From positions 32,854,166 to 32,914,165 of the forward strand of contig CAIIXF020000011.1 in assembly GCA_903813345.2 (NCBI GenBank): a stretch of 60,000 nucleotides of DNA. Direction: 5' to 3'. The translations under genes and the position numbers were made by a program. The DNA is from Owenia fusiformis. Taxonomy: Eukaryota; Annelida; Polychaeta; Sabellida; Oweniidae. Each line of letters opens with the position of its first letter. Positions within the stretch are counted from its first letter, which is position 1. The notes under the pieces were generated by a model, which saw only the letters and a list, made by a program, of their open reading frames with translations, did not search any database and was not told the origin of the DNA. Positions 13,201 to 22,890 of this stretch are shown here, piece after piece.

Positions 13201-16200
13201 AAGTGGTTGCTCTTTCACAGTATCTTCAGGAAGGCTGAACTCAATCAGGTATTTTATGCGCTGCTGTTGAGGGTTGTAGATCACATACTCATCATCCTGA
13301 AAAATAAGGTACAAATGACTGAAAAGTCATACAGACTCATTTTGTATTGTAAACCATGTTATATTCACGTGTTGAAAATTCATTTCATTTCGAGATAAGT
13401 AAAAGTTATGAATGCAATTGAATACCTTAAAATCAGTTGGATATTCATCCTTCCCTTTGACACCATGTGTGCTGTCATAGCCACTAGGTGGAGCTTTGAG
13501 CTCAGTGTGAAAGGTCACATACTCTTTGCATTTACCAAGAGCAACTTCATTGACCAATAGGAATCTTGTTCCCTTATTAGCACTAGGTGAGGAATATTTG
13601 GCACTTGTGCTGCAAATCATATACAAAGAATATAGGGTAAAGTATTTAAGAATCATTTCTCTCTCAGTGTACATAATGCATATAAATATAAAGAGAGTGG
13701 GGGGGGGGGGTGTTGGACCAGGTAGAATATGTAATTCAGCTTTGTTTGATCTTTCTTTCAGGTCTAAAAGGTGTTAGAATAATATGATTGTTAATTATGC
13801 CCAGTTGTAGAGTGTTTTCAGTGAAGACTGTCACTCAATATTATCATGTCAGTATGATAAGGTTGAAGCTATAGTTAACAGCATCTTTTCAGATCAGTCC
13901 TTCACTGCCTTCATAGCAGCTCATGCATTTAATGCAATGAATTATTCTTGAGCCAAGGATGAGTTAACAGATTACCTTGAAGACAGGGCAAAGTAAATAC
14001 CACTCCCAAGCATCCCAGCGTCAGTTCTGGTTCCCCCGTAATCATCTACTATTACATTTGGTAGCAGAAGACCCCTGAAATAAACAATATTTTTCATCAT
14101 TTAAACTTTTATTGAATTCATAGGACCTAGTGCAATAATCCGTAAGATAAACACATTTACATACATTGACAGTAAGAGCTGTCTATCTGAGCATCCCCTT
14201 AGCTGATCATCCCCTTAGCTGAACACCCCATTCAACAATTCAATGGTAATGATTTTTGATCTCTTTTAACCTATCATAGACATTCATGTTAAAAACAATC
14301 AAAATAAGAACACCTGCAAATCTGAACACTTTTGGCCAGTCCCTCCCAGTGGTGTTGGGATATAGACAGGTACAATACTGTACAATAGATATGTTTTATG
14401 GCAAATGCAATGTAAAATGTCAGTTTTATATATGATGTACTACCCGAAACATAGCTCTACTATACAAACGTGTCTATATACATGTGTTTCAGAAACTGTT
14501 TTTCATGGTTGAAGTAATACATGTGTTAATATGAACAATCAGAAGAGCCACATTGGGAGGTCATATGATTTGTAGGAAATTTGTATTGTTTTCTTTTGTA
14601 CATCCTATTTCATATATAAGTATAAATACTACTCTATTTGTATACATATTTGTATGTACTTTATTGACTAGTTTATTTTATTTATTTATCTGTACTTGGT
14701 TCACATGAACTGAAGTATATTTTAAATATAAAGAAAATTCAAAGGTAGAATTTATTCAATCTGTACCTTGATAAAATTCCAACAAAATTGTGGGGGATTG
14801 AGGCATGGAACAGCAGCTTTTTGTTTGAGATATTGTGGGTAAAGTTGTCCTCCTCTGGTGCCCTCCTTATTTTGAATACATTCTTCACTTTAGCTTTACA
14901 ATCAAACTCCCTGCAAAAAGATATGTAGATAGCTAAACATTTGAGAGGAATATTTGAAACATTTGAATATAATAGTCAGATACAGTATAGTCAATTTTGC
15001 TCAATATTGAAAGTATATGTTTAAAGCTACCATATCAGGAGAGAAATAGTCTGGCAGGGATATCCCTTTAATATTCTCTCAACTAAATGTTTAAATTTAA
15101 ATAAAATTGTGTAAGAAACAGAGATATTCAACCTAGCTTACTCAAATCTCAAGTAAAACAGATCAGTGATATCTTTTGCCTCTGTTGCATCTGTTGATTC
15201 AATGTTACATCTCAGAGCCCTGTACTTCGCACTAATACTGTCAGTTTTCTTCCAGTTTGTGGCCTCACTCATTGCTATCATATCCCTGATCAACTGAAAA
15301 AGTACATAATATGAATATGTACCTAATATACAATCAGTATATTAGGTACAATTATATATGTATATCATAGTTATGTTATATTGAAGAACAATGAACTAAA
15401 ATTTCGGTTGTAACTGAATTGATGTAGTTAAGCATTTTCCAAGAGATAATTTAGGACAAAATACATGTTGTTGTTTTCATTAATAATCAAACACAAATTC
15501 TCAATCAATGTTCCAACATATACATATTATAACCACATGGATTGACTATATATAAATACTCAATTGCTTCTGAATGCATGCTCACCTGGCAAAGGTCTTG
15601 CTTTTTGGCAATCAGTCTCTTGGAGTTGATCTCTATCTTGTGATCAGGTTGATGTGGTATACAGTCGTAGAACTCATTTGAAAGACTGCTAATGTCAGCA
15701 CTTTCACTTTCCTTTACAATGCCCAGTTTCAGCTGTAGCAACAAACCCTCTGCTTTCTCTACCTAAACGTCAATAGAATTCCAAAACTATTTTTTTCTTC
15801 TTTTCACAACCTTTATTTTACTAAACAGAACGTTTGGGATCCTGTCTGGATCCTTTTTCAACTGTTATAAAAACTGAACTGAAAGCGCTACAAAACAATT
15901 AAATAAAAATAATATTACGTCATATTAATTCACCAAAAATTCATTCCAAATTCCCGCCAATTTATACTTCCCTTGATCCCTGTTCATACATGTATTATTA
16001 TATTATCGTTATTCTTTATATAAATAGATTCTTTAATCCATCTTTCAAGTCTCTTATTGTCATTGTCCAAAACTGTAGTATTGTTCCAGTCCATTACAAA
16101 AATTATTCTGAAGGACGTGGTCCGTAATGGCTGATTTAATTATCACCCCTCTCTTATTTTCTTTTGCTTGGCGTGTGTAACCTGAATTGTCTCTTGAATC

Positions 16201-19200
16201 CGCTTAATTGTGTAATATTAATAACATATTGAGTAGTCATTCTTCAGATTAAGGGTAAGGCCTACCTTATGTTAAGAGATTTACATCAAAAGTGGAAGGC
16301 TAAACATGGAATGTACTGAACAAGGCAGTAGAACATTGATATAACAGTACTTACTTGGTCAACTTTAATTGATTCAACAGGGATGCCCAGCACTTCATCT
16401 AGTACACCAGATGCCTCCTTCCATATATGGTCAACGAGCTCCGATACATCACTGGGGAGTTCACTGTTCCATACACCCAATTCAGACCTCAACTAGAAAA
16501 ATCAACATCGTAGTATGTAATGAGGGCAACTGTTAGAAACATCACAATTTTGGCATTTTCTAATTTACACATATTAAAACACTTTTAATTATGATGTTTT
16601 TGCAGCAGTCTTTAGACAATTCTTACATGTTCTTGCTATTGCCACAAGAACCATATTGAAGATGTGATGATATCACTGTTCCACAGCTGGATGACTCTAA
16701 CTGCAGTTAGCTTCATTCAAAATGGTTGCCGAAATTCTTTCATTTTCGATAAACCTCCGATTTCAGCTAAACTAAGATGAACTGCAGTTAGAGTCATCCA
16801 GCTGTGAGTATACATATGTCCCAATTGTTATATACATAGTATGCTAGCCTTACCCGTTGCAGTCTAGTCGATCCAAGATGTTTCCAATGAGCTGGTACAG
16901 TCGAGTTGTACATCCTGGTCATCCCTTCTGGTAGCTTAGTGAATTTATTGTACAGGTGTGCATAGGTGTGAATTGCAATCTCAGGTGTACTGCAATACCT
17001 GTATTCTGTATTTACATCTGTTGGAAGCTAAAAGGGGATGTGCCAAATTAGAGACGTGCATAGTAATGGGGAGGAGCTCATTGTGACAATTGAACACTGG
17101 ACAATACTGTATAAGTGGTATTTAATCCGAGTGGTTAATTTTCCGAATGGTCAAATTTCATCATTTTCCTAATTTTAATTTTCCTAATGACAAGAAACCT
17201 CCCATTGGATAACATTATAAAGACAATATTTCCGACATTTAATTTTCCGAACCTGGAAAAAATTAGGAAATAGGAAAATTAAATGATTAGGCAAAATTAC
17301 CACTTATACAGTATATGCTTTTTAGTTATATTCATGGTATATCTTGAATTTGATTCAATATAAAATTTATTTCTGTTTAAAGAAAGAAACTGACAAATGT
17401 TGCACAAGTAAATGCAAGAACAGCATAAGCATTTTAATTTTTAGTTTTTTACTCATCTTAAAGATGGCCTAGAAGAAATAAGATCTTTAAAACCACCCAT
17501 TAACATCAAAAAATATCACCCGGTGAATGTAATTCCAAAAGTGTAGCAATTGTTACAGATGCTGAATATCAACATCAAATACCAGTCACAAAAATGTTGG
17601 CTATTATTATAAGAATATATTGATCACCACAAAGAAAGATAAATCACTGGTAAGAGAGTAGATGTAATAATACAAAATCAAAACATGTACCTCAATGTTT
17701 GTGCCTAGATGGAATGAGCCAGATTGTAATGACACCCTGTACTGTGAATCTACAGCATTCTGTCCTCTTGAATAGCTATGAAGTTCAATGATGCAAAACT
17801 TCTCAGTTGAATTCTTTTTGTCATATTTCTGAAATAAAAGTGTCAAGAGATGAATCATTATAATATCAATTAAATCAATTTGATCAAATATTATATATAT
17901 ATTATATTATGGTAATAAATCAATTGTTATTCTCATGTAGTCTCTTTTGCTAGAAAAACACATCTTTGCACATACTCTTTGTTAGTTCTTTTTTAAATCC
18001 AGAGTAAATATATAATGTTGACAATTTTAGTGATTTGTCACTCTCATTACTAATTACAATGGTATAACTATAACATGATGAAATAAAACAGATGAAAAAT
18101 GGTGTCTCTTGTTTTCTACAACATACCCATCCCAATCATTCTTCTCTACATGATTTACAATCTCTAAATCAAGACTTACCCTTAAAAATACATGTTTAAC
18201 AATAGTATAATCAGTTTCATCAAAGAATGGTTGGTCTTTATCATCAGATGGCCATACTTTGATTTTCTTGATATCAAAGTATTCTGTTTTCCGCTTCTTT
18301 TTCACATTGCTTTGATTTTTGTTTGCTGAAATCAATAGATTTAAGTCAGGTTGATTTTCAACAAAAAGGCCTTTTTACCTTTGATGGTATGTAAAGTTTG
18401 TGAAATAAATAAGGGTGAATGTGCTTTATAAGAAAACATTTTAACTAAAGTAAAACCAGTTTAATTCAAACTGGGACTGACCAAAAGTGTTAGAATTAGC
18501 AGGTGTTCACATTTTGGGTTTTTAACATCAAATCTATTGTAAATTAATGGGACCGAAAATAGATGTTCAGATAGAGGAGTGTGAAGATTTGTGAGGTGTT
18601 AGCATATACAGGTTTTATTGTATTTATTGACTTTACTCACCAACGATCTTTCCAGTACTCAGCTCTTCTGCCTTAGTTTTCCCTGCAAGGAGGTACAAGT
18701 CAAAATCTTGTAACTTTTCTTGCTCCACAGACTGTTTGAGGAATGCAGTAGAAACAATTGGAATACCACGATCTAAAGCTGTGCGACATTTGTAAGAGTT
18801 GAGAGCCTGATCATTAGAGTCTGCCACGACACAAGAACTCTAAAATATTGATAAGAGCAATTGTTTTGGTATTCAGTGTTTAGCAACCATTGAAGGTGAT
18901 TAAGATCATTTTAGTTTTTTATTGGTACAAAAGAAAAGCTACATGTAGTCGTACTGAAGGCAACTATTATGTTCTTAATTAATGTAGTAGCTCTAAGCAA
19001 TCTGGAGCCGTAGTTGATCTGAGTCAGCCTCGTGCCATTTTTCAATTGACATATCATGTACTTTATGTTGTTGAATACTCAATGATGTTGATTTGATTTC
19101 TTAATTGACCAAAGGTCAAGAGAAAGACACTCATTAATTACCTTGTTTGTAAGAATGAATGATATTATTCCATCATTATCAGTCACCAACTTTTTCAGTG

Positions 19201-19270
19201 ACTGTTTCTCTTTATAGCGAACTGCTGTTGAGACATCAAGCACGATTTGACATCCAGTAAAAACACCCAT
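4254..19270 (-). CDS. PARP4: PARP4 (vault poly(ADP-ribose) polymerase), 25 exons, 3' end not found
   Basis: PARP4 is the vault-associated ADP-ribosyltransferase with BRCT, PARP helical, PARP catalytic, VIT and vWA domains. Exons, 5' to 3': 19142-19270, 18641-18839, 18180-18325, 17691-17828, 16854-17027, 16355-16492, 15586-15762, 15142-15293, 14767-14910, 13976-14074, 13426-13609, 13116-13296, 12642-12772, 12125-12256, 11696-11788, 11180-11344, 8757-8879, 8399-8533, 7981-8167, 7636-7709, 7055-7242, 6703-6802, 6112-6288, 4708-4869, 4254-4355. All junctions are GT-AG and phases join in one frame of 1,210 codons. BRCT is about residues 1-100, helical domain 205-367 and catalytic domain 385-600 (RTDAGMLGSGIYF; predicted triad H453, Y504, E563). 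VIT is about 640-790 and vWA about 890-1065 (MIDAS DVSNS at 905; LLSDGH). The start aligns with the human N-terminus (recalled). A 3' splice site at 19287-19288 suggests an upstream 5'UTR exon. The C-terminal, vault-binding part is missing. Confidence 0.95.
4767..5934 (-). repeat. 146-bp tandem array made from PARP4 exon 24 and its splice acceptor, 8 copies
   Basis: TGTAAGTTGATGCAAGAG occurs at 4771, 4917, 5063, 5209, 5355, 5501, 5647 and 5793, exactly 146 bp apart. Each unit holds about 100 bp of exon 24 (minus strand, beginning ATLHAEIDGHEV) plus about 46 bp of the preceding intron with a pyrimidine-rich 3' splice site. Only the 4771 copy continues into the rest of exon 24 and its donor. 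Several copies differ by synonymous changes (GCA/GCT). The copy at 5501 has amino-acid changes. Since 146 is not a multiple of three, read-through would shift frame. Confidence 0.95.
6311..6433. mobile_element. 123-bp MITE in PARP4 intron 22
   Basis: Ends are CAGGGTGACCCCAAAAA (6311) and TTTTTGGATCACCCTG (to 6433), near-perfect inverted repeats. TA precedes the left end. CAGGGTG ends are common among mariner-like and hAT-like small elements, so the superfamily is unsure. Confidence 0.6.
8611..8795. repeat. Tandem duplication including the 3' end of PARP4 exon 17
   Basis: 8611-8704 and 8713-8795 both carry AACACTAAAAGGAGTTCAAA followed by a shared block matching the last ~45 bp of exon 17 and its donor. 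In the working copy the donor is at 8755-8756. The downstream copy (about 8660-8704) is a relic with a changed base in the coding part. Confidence 0.8.
9485..10720 (+). CDS. Secreted leucine-rich-repeat protein, intronless, nested in PARP4 intron 16
   Basis: This is a 411-residue open frame. Residues 1 to about 26 form a hydrophobic signal peptide. An LRRNT cap follows (C29, C36, C38, C45, pattern Cx6CxCx6C). About eleven LRRs follow, with LxxLxLxxN-type consensus and alternating SDS-like long and short repeats. An LRRCT cap begins NPWKCDCHLRWL (C363, C365, C390, C411). The protein ends right after the last cap cysteine, with no transmembrane segment or GPI tail, so it is probably extracellular. 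Several N-glycosylation sequons (NCS, NTT, NST) are present. It lies between PARP4 exons 16 and 17 on the opposite strand, so both cannot be transcribed freely at once. Related architectures include slit-type and chondroadherin-type LRR proteins. No orthologue can be named. Confidence 0.93.
   Translation: MIALIDKCTYILGTLLVICVGLSLGGQGCPNLPRDCYCDKTFVNCSRMGISKLPAGIPRNTTTLIINMNSFSEIPNNMFSAFPELQQLDISSNQITSGGLYPGSFAGLPKLSNLDLGYNYLDQVPKGLPKTLTYLYLLQTLNSTTLAEDAFKGLKQLQHLDISFNKLESLPRNLLKDQSNLQLFRADWNPIPTPGLPDGIFLHLTKLGDLSMRGCKLSKMIPMLPKTLQNLDVAFNQLTYVPVDCLAGMHQLQTLAFWNNSVTGIADGAFRDLESLTIFDATSCALTTLTDDTFKGLVNVKTLYIDENKISNISANAFAPLKNLDALWMTINSVAELNMQTLNGTGILPKLSTAYLWANPWKCDCHLRWLREMVDVTPRFTIDAPHLMICHEPPAMKGKTWDTLKPSDFKC
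10740..11119. mobile_element. hAT-like MITE immediately 3' of the LRR gene
   Basis: Ends are CAGGGTTCTTACTAGG (10740-10755) and CCTGGTGAGAACCCTG (11104-11119), 14 of 16 complementary. The interior repeats CCAGAGTCTAA. No clean 8-bp target duplication is seen, so the hAT assignment rests on the CAGGG ends only. Confidence 0.6.
10956..10961 (+). terminator. Candidate polyadenylation signal of the LRR gene
   Basis: AATAAA lies 236 bp after the LRR stop codon, inside the hAT-like element. The transposon may therefore supply the gene's 3' end. Confidence 0.45.
12385..12474 (+). mobile_element. 5'-truncated LINE/SINE tail in PARP4 intron 13
   Basis: About 90 bp contains a CAGGGCC...GGCCCTG hairpin and a tail of AAATAAAGGAAATAAA plus about 15 A. 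ATGGCA occurs just before (12379-12384) and after (12475-12480), a plausible target duplication. This is the expected form of a retrotransposed 3' fragment. Confidence 0.6.
14169..14381. mobile_element. MITE of the ACAGTGAAACC family (diverged) in PARP4 intron 9
   Basis: The left end ACAGTAAGAGCTGTCTATCT and right end ATAGACAGGTACAATACTGT form imperfect inverted repeats. The interior shares AACACCTGCAAATCTGAACA with the copy at 57111-57250. Confidence 0.55.
15319..15349. repeat. Perfect 13-bp hairpin in a PARP4 intron
   Basis: GTACCTAATATAC (15319-15331), loop AATCA, then GTATATTAGGTAC (15337-15349). Function unknown; AT-rich introns often carry such hairpins. Confidence 0.8.
15788..16230 (-). 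mobile_element. Penelope-like retroelement 3' fragment in PARP4 intron 6
   Basis: On the minus strand, about 16230-16020 encodes pieces resembling the C-terminal region of Penelope proteins (SAITDHVLQNN, then after a frameshift LERWIKESIYIK). It is preceded by KRIQETIQVTHAK and two stops. Downstream comes the characteristic GGATCC...CAGGATCC...AACGTTCTG segment and an AATAAAGGTTGTGAAAAG tail. It is therefore a dead copy, inserted in the same orientation as PARP4. Confidence 0.72.
16682..16806. mobile_element. 125-bp foldback MITE in PARP4 intron 5
   Basis: Perfect 27-bp inverted repeats, CACAGCTGGATGACTCTAAC... at 16682-16708 and its complement at 16780-16806, enclose about 71 bp. No clear target duplication. 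Confidence 0.75.
17105..17313. mobile_element. 209-bp MITE in PARP4 intron 4
   Basis: Inverted ends TACTGTATAAGTGGTA (17105-17120) and TACCACTTATACAGTA (17298-17313) are perfect. The interior repeats TTAATTTTCCGAA/TTTTCCTAAT words in both orientations. Confidence 0.7.
18446..18621. mobile_element. Diverged MITE of the ACAGTGAAACC family in PARP4 intron 2
   Basis: The right end TATACAGGTTTTATTGTA and left end AAAGTAAAACCAGTTTAA resemble the ends of the copy at 57111-57250. GTGTTCACATTTT and GAGGTGTTAGC are internal. Confidence 0.45.
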
Positions 19271-19400
19271 TGTACATGTAACTTTTCTGAAAGAAACAAT
19301 AAACTATTATATTTATACTGTATGAAGGGGATGTGTACAAGAGCCACGGGGAATACATGTAAGCCAATATGTGTGTGTACTCTCTTTCTATGTTCCAATT

Positions 19401-20517
19401 GGTTACCTGTATTTTACAGGCAGGCAGGCGACCCAGGCGGGCGCTTTTATTTTTTTCATAGAGGTGGTAGGATCAAAAACACATTCCAAAATTATTTTAT
19501 TGCATGATTATCTTTGAGATTCTGTCGTCATGTAACTATATTGCTAACCACAATTGGAAAAAGTTCCCTACCCGAATTAAAAGTAACCAAATTGTCTTTG
19601 AAAATAAGAAGATCTATTATTTTTCGAAGCCGAGAATGGTTCAACAAATCTTTACGGTGTGCGGTGTAACGGTGTAAAACAACACATCTGACACCCTCTG
19701 CAGGTGCTTGGTGTTGTGTGACATACGTGTGTCAATCCCAAATACAGTATGGTGGTTGGTACTTGGTGGTATACGCAATATTGTAGCAGCAAATTGGAAT
19801 CTGTTCAAATAAAACGAGAGCGATAGCGATGTATGGGTCTGGTCTACTGCGCGCTGATTGGTCAACAGTGATCAGTGACGTCAGGGTCAAGTGAGGTCAC
19901 CTGCTTGACCACTGAGAACATTAAATTTAGAGAAAATCGGGACAAACTGAGCATGGCATAAGTAAACTGAACAATATTGCAATATATTACATAAGATTTA
20001 AAAAGCTGAAACTGTTTGGAAAGTTCCTAAATTTAGTGTAATTAAAATCTTGGAAGTTAAAAATCCAGTGTTCTTGACCTAACCGGAAGACGACAACAAC
20101 AAGATAGGTCCAACAAGATAATGCAGCAAACTCTTTGTCAAGATCTGCTTGGAGAAAAAAGTTGCCTAGGCCTGATACCACGGCTTGATACCATCAGTAG
20201 TGTAAGGCACTGAACGATACCATATACTTGTTTGTTTTGTTGTTGGTTAGGTAGCACGCCTGTGACATCACAAACGATTGACAAGAATTTAAACCCTGCT
20301 TCAGTAAACTTGATTTCTTATTTTCAAGGACAATTTGGATACTTTTAATTCGGGTAGGCCTAAGGCCCAAGTATGTTAGCTTTTTTTGTTATGACAACAT
20401 AATCTCAAAGATAGTCCATAAATTAATTTTGGAATGTGTTTTTGATCCTACCACCCCTATGAAAAAAATAAAAGCGCCCACCTGGGTTGCCTGCCCACCT
20501 GTAAAATACAGGTAACC
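19401..20517. mobile_element. 1.1-kb foldback element with ~205-bp arms, upstream of PARP4
   Basis: The left arm (19401-19610) starts GGTTACCTGTATTTTACAGG and the right arm (20315-20517) is its diverged complement. The arms share GTGTTTTTGATCCTACCACC (in opposite orientations) and the ACCCGAATTAAAAGTA words. No transposase frame and no obvious target duplication were found. The left end is only about 130 bp from the PARP4 start codon. Confidence 0.8.
19857..19883. promoter_or_regulatory. Candidate PARP4 promoter motifs (CCAAT box, CRE)
   Basis: ATTGG (19857-19861; a CCAAT box on the minus strand) and a perfect palindromic CRE TGACGTCA (19876-19883) sit about 600 bp upstream of the PARP4 ATG. 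The locale is relatively CpG-rich. AGGTCAC follows at about 19894. With the 3' splice site just before the ATG, an untranslated first exon could start here. Motif matching only. Confidence 0.35.
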
Positions 20518-21327
20518 GTTCATATGTTAAGGTTATTCTTTCCAAACAACATTTTTGAAAAAATGCTTTACCTGCCCATGTTATTTTCTGGAACAAAATA
20601 AAGTATGAAGGCATGTGTGTATTTCCTTGCTTTTTTCAGGAAAGTATCATTACATTGTCTTCTCTCAGTAAACTTAGTAAGTGGTCAATGGAAATCCAGT
20701 GTTATTGAGAAACTTGGAGAAGAAATTTGGAAAATTGAAAAGGCGGCCATTTTGGGGGGGGGGGTGGGGGAGGGGTAGTATGTATCCAACAGACTGACTA
20801 GAAGTCAGTCTGTTATGATGTACTACTCTCCTGTGGAAATTGCAGTGAAATTTTTTGCACAAAATTATCAATTAGGAGAACCATTTCTTCAATAAAATAA
20901 GCATTACAAAATTTCAATGAATTAGTAAGGTACAATTAAATGCAATAAAAAGAAACACAGCATATTGTCAAGAGGAAATAAAGCTAGTTGAAGTAACAAA
21001 TGTGCAAATTAATTTTACCCAATCGGCCATTTTGAATGGCACTTCCGAGCAACCCCCCCCAGGCCAAAATATCTTTCAAAATCTTGCAGTTTTTCACCAT
21101 TCTGAGCACTTTTTAAGTGATTTTTGCCATTTTGGACCAAAATTGTCACAAGTGACCCCTCTCTGGAAGTGAACCGGCCCCTTTGGCAAATCCTGGCTAC
21201 GGGCCTGTTATCCTATACTCTACTGTGCACCTTAATATAAGAACATGAGTTGACAAAACATCATGAGCTTTAGGCTAATTCATGTACTGTACCCAAGTAA
21301 AAGTGCAGTATAGTCTAGAGTCCATTT
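20518..21327. other. Non-coding DNA with poly-G run and a perfect 12-bp hairpin
   Basis: It contains AAGGCGGCCATTTTGG followed by interrupted G runs (about 20750-20776). A hairpin has arms AACAGACTGACT (20788-20799) and AGTCAGTCTGTT (20803-20814). CCATTTTG-type words and TCCTGGCTACGGGCC (about 21190) suggest old repeats. No gene is seen. Confidence 0.6.
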
Positions 21328-21710
21328 CACTGCTTCATTGCGTCAGTAGAACGGCAAAAATAAGAAATTGGGAGACCATTATGCAATAATATATGGAAAA
21401 GTATTTTCATAATGTACATGAATGACATTTGTATATTTCATATTTTTTAGTTTTTTGTGCAATAAGCCTGTGCCGTCTTGTAATTTGAAGAATTTCAGCC
21501 ATGTTAATCTTATTGAAAATAACATGGCAGAGAAGCATCCAAATACAAGTATAAGAGGCCACACACTTTATAAGCCAAATTAGAAGCAATCCAAGATATA
21601 CAAATGTCATTCATGTACAATAAGAATATATTTTTCGATATATTATTGCAAAATGATATTTTGATTTCTTATTTTTTAGCTTTTACTGACGCAGTTAAAC
21701 ATAGACAGTG
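21328..21710. mobile_element. 383-bp foldback MITE, CACTG...CAGTG ends
   Basis: The arms share TGCGTCAGTA (21339), AAAATAAGAAAT and TGCAATAATATATGG. An inner ~53-bp block, 21381-21434, is repeated inverted at 21597-21650. The interior is non-coding. Confidence 0.7.
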
Positions 21711-21765
21711 AACACCGCCTCTAATGCGTTGGATTGTCGTAAGGACTTGCATTAGAGGCGGTGTT
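21711..21765. repeat. Perfect 17-bp hairpin
   Basis: AACACCGCCTCTAATGC (21711-21727) and GCATTAGAGGCGGTGTT (21749-21765) pair perfectly around a 21-nt loop. It is GC-rich for the region and abuts the preceding MITE. Confidence 0.85.
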
Positions 21766-22092
21766 TATCCTTGTAAATTCATGCCAATCTAAGTTTTTCT
21801 TGATTATTTTTGACGGTTCACTTTATTTTAATCTTCTGCTTAGAATTTCTGGTCATTTACAGAGAAACATAAATTAAATGGATACATTGATGATTTATAC
21901 AAAAAATTACCATAGCTTTGTGGTTGTAGAAGGTTGAATTGTGCTAATTTTATAGCAAAATCGCCGTTTGACGCTACTGTTCACAAAATCTTTATGGCGG
22001 CTTCTATTCTCACAAGATTTGACGAGAGTAGCCATTGAATATTGCTGCCATCTATTTAACTATACAGAGTTTATATCATTCATTCGACCATC

Positions 22093-22287
22093 ATGTATTC
22101 GATGGAAGAAATCAATGATCTCTATTTGCATAACATAAAACCAAAGTTTGGATTTGATTTGAAGCCAGAACAGTTACAAGACGTGATAACAAACATATTG
22201 AATCAAGAATCCACTATAGCAGTTTTACCAACTGGTTATGGAAAACACATACAACACATGATCATCAAATTACGTCACGTCACGTGA
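22093..22287 (+). pseudogene. RecQ-like DEAD-box helicase N-terminal fragment
   Basis: A 64-residue frame contains FGFDLKPEQLQDVITNIL (Q-motif-like region), then AVLPTGYGK, the Walker A/motif I of RecQ-like helicases, where S and a long ATPase core should follow. After GK the sequence diverges into HIQHMI and stops. No donor site sits at the break and no later helicase motif appears downstream. I read it as a truncated gene fragment. A 5' exon of a gene continuing elsewhere is less likely. Confidence 0.6.
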
Positions 22288-22824
22288 TCATCACACTGAT
22301 TTATGCAACGCATGCGCACTTGAAATTAGGTCAGCGAAAATGTCAAGAAGGCCGGTCAGAAATGCAATTTTGTTTTATCTGCAACAATTACACATAATTA
22401 CTGTAATAAAGCGAGGCATATATGGGTTCATTTTGAAGATTTTTGGTCCCGCTATCCAGTGGTGAAAGAATTTTCAAGATTGAGGTAAGATCTTGGGAGA
22501 AAAGTCAAAAACATCAGATCCGGACTTTTCAGCATTTCTTAAAGCTGGACTACGCTCCGAAACGCAATCTTGGGTTGTTTCGGGGGTGAACTTTATCATT
22601 TTGAGCTTAATGAAAGATTATAGAATGATGAACAAATGGGGCAAATCTTGTGTAGAAATACTTACGATAAATGTGTCATTTCAAAGATTTTTCATTGAAT
22701 TTGCTTCGATCGGAGCCGGCGATATGATTTTGGAAAGGTTTCTAAATGAAGAACGTGACGTCACTTCCGAATCATAGCATTCAAAATAAGTAGCGTTTAA
22801 TTACTCCCACCATTCATAATAATA

Positions 22825-22890
22825 CGGTGGTGTAGCGGTAGAATCCTCGCTTAGCACGCGGGAGGTCCGGGTTCGAATCCAGCGTTCGCC
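22825..22890 (+). tRNA. tRNA-like sequence, anticodon AGC (probable pseudogene or SINE head)
   Basis: It has an A-box-like TGGTGTAGCGG and a perfect B box GGTTCGAATCC. A five-pair anticodon stem (CTCGC/GCGGG) has loop TTAGCAC, i.e. anticodon AGC (Ala). The 5' half reads like tRNA-Gly and the T arm lacks a base compared with tRNA-Ala. The T stem has two mismatches and the acceptor stem pairs poorly. A T-rich tract, TTTTTATTTTTTT, follows as a pol III terminator. Confidence 0.5.

Noticed and set aside
22493-22777. 94-residue plus-strand frame as a gene
   Set aside because: No recognisable domain, no support from context, and it lies among repeats.
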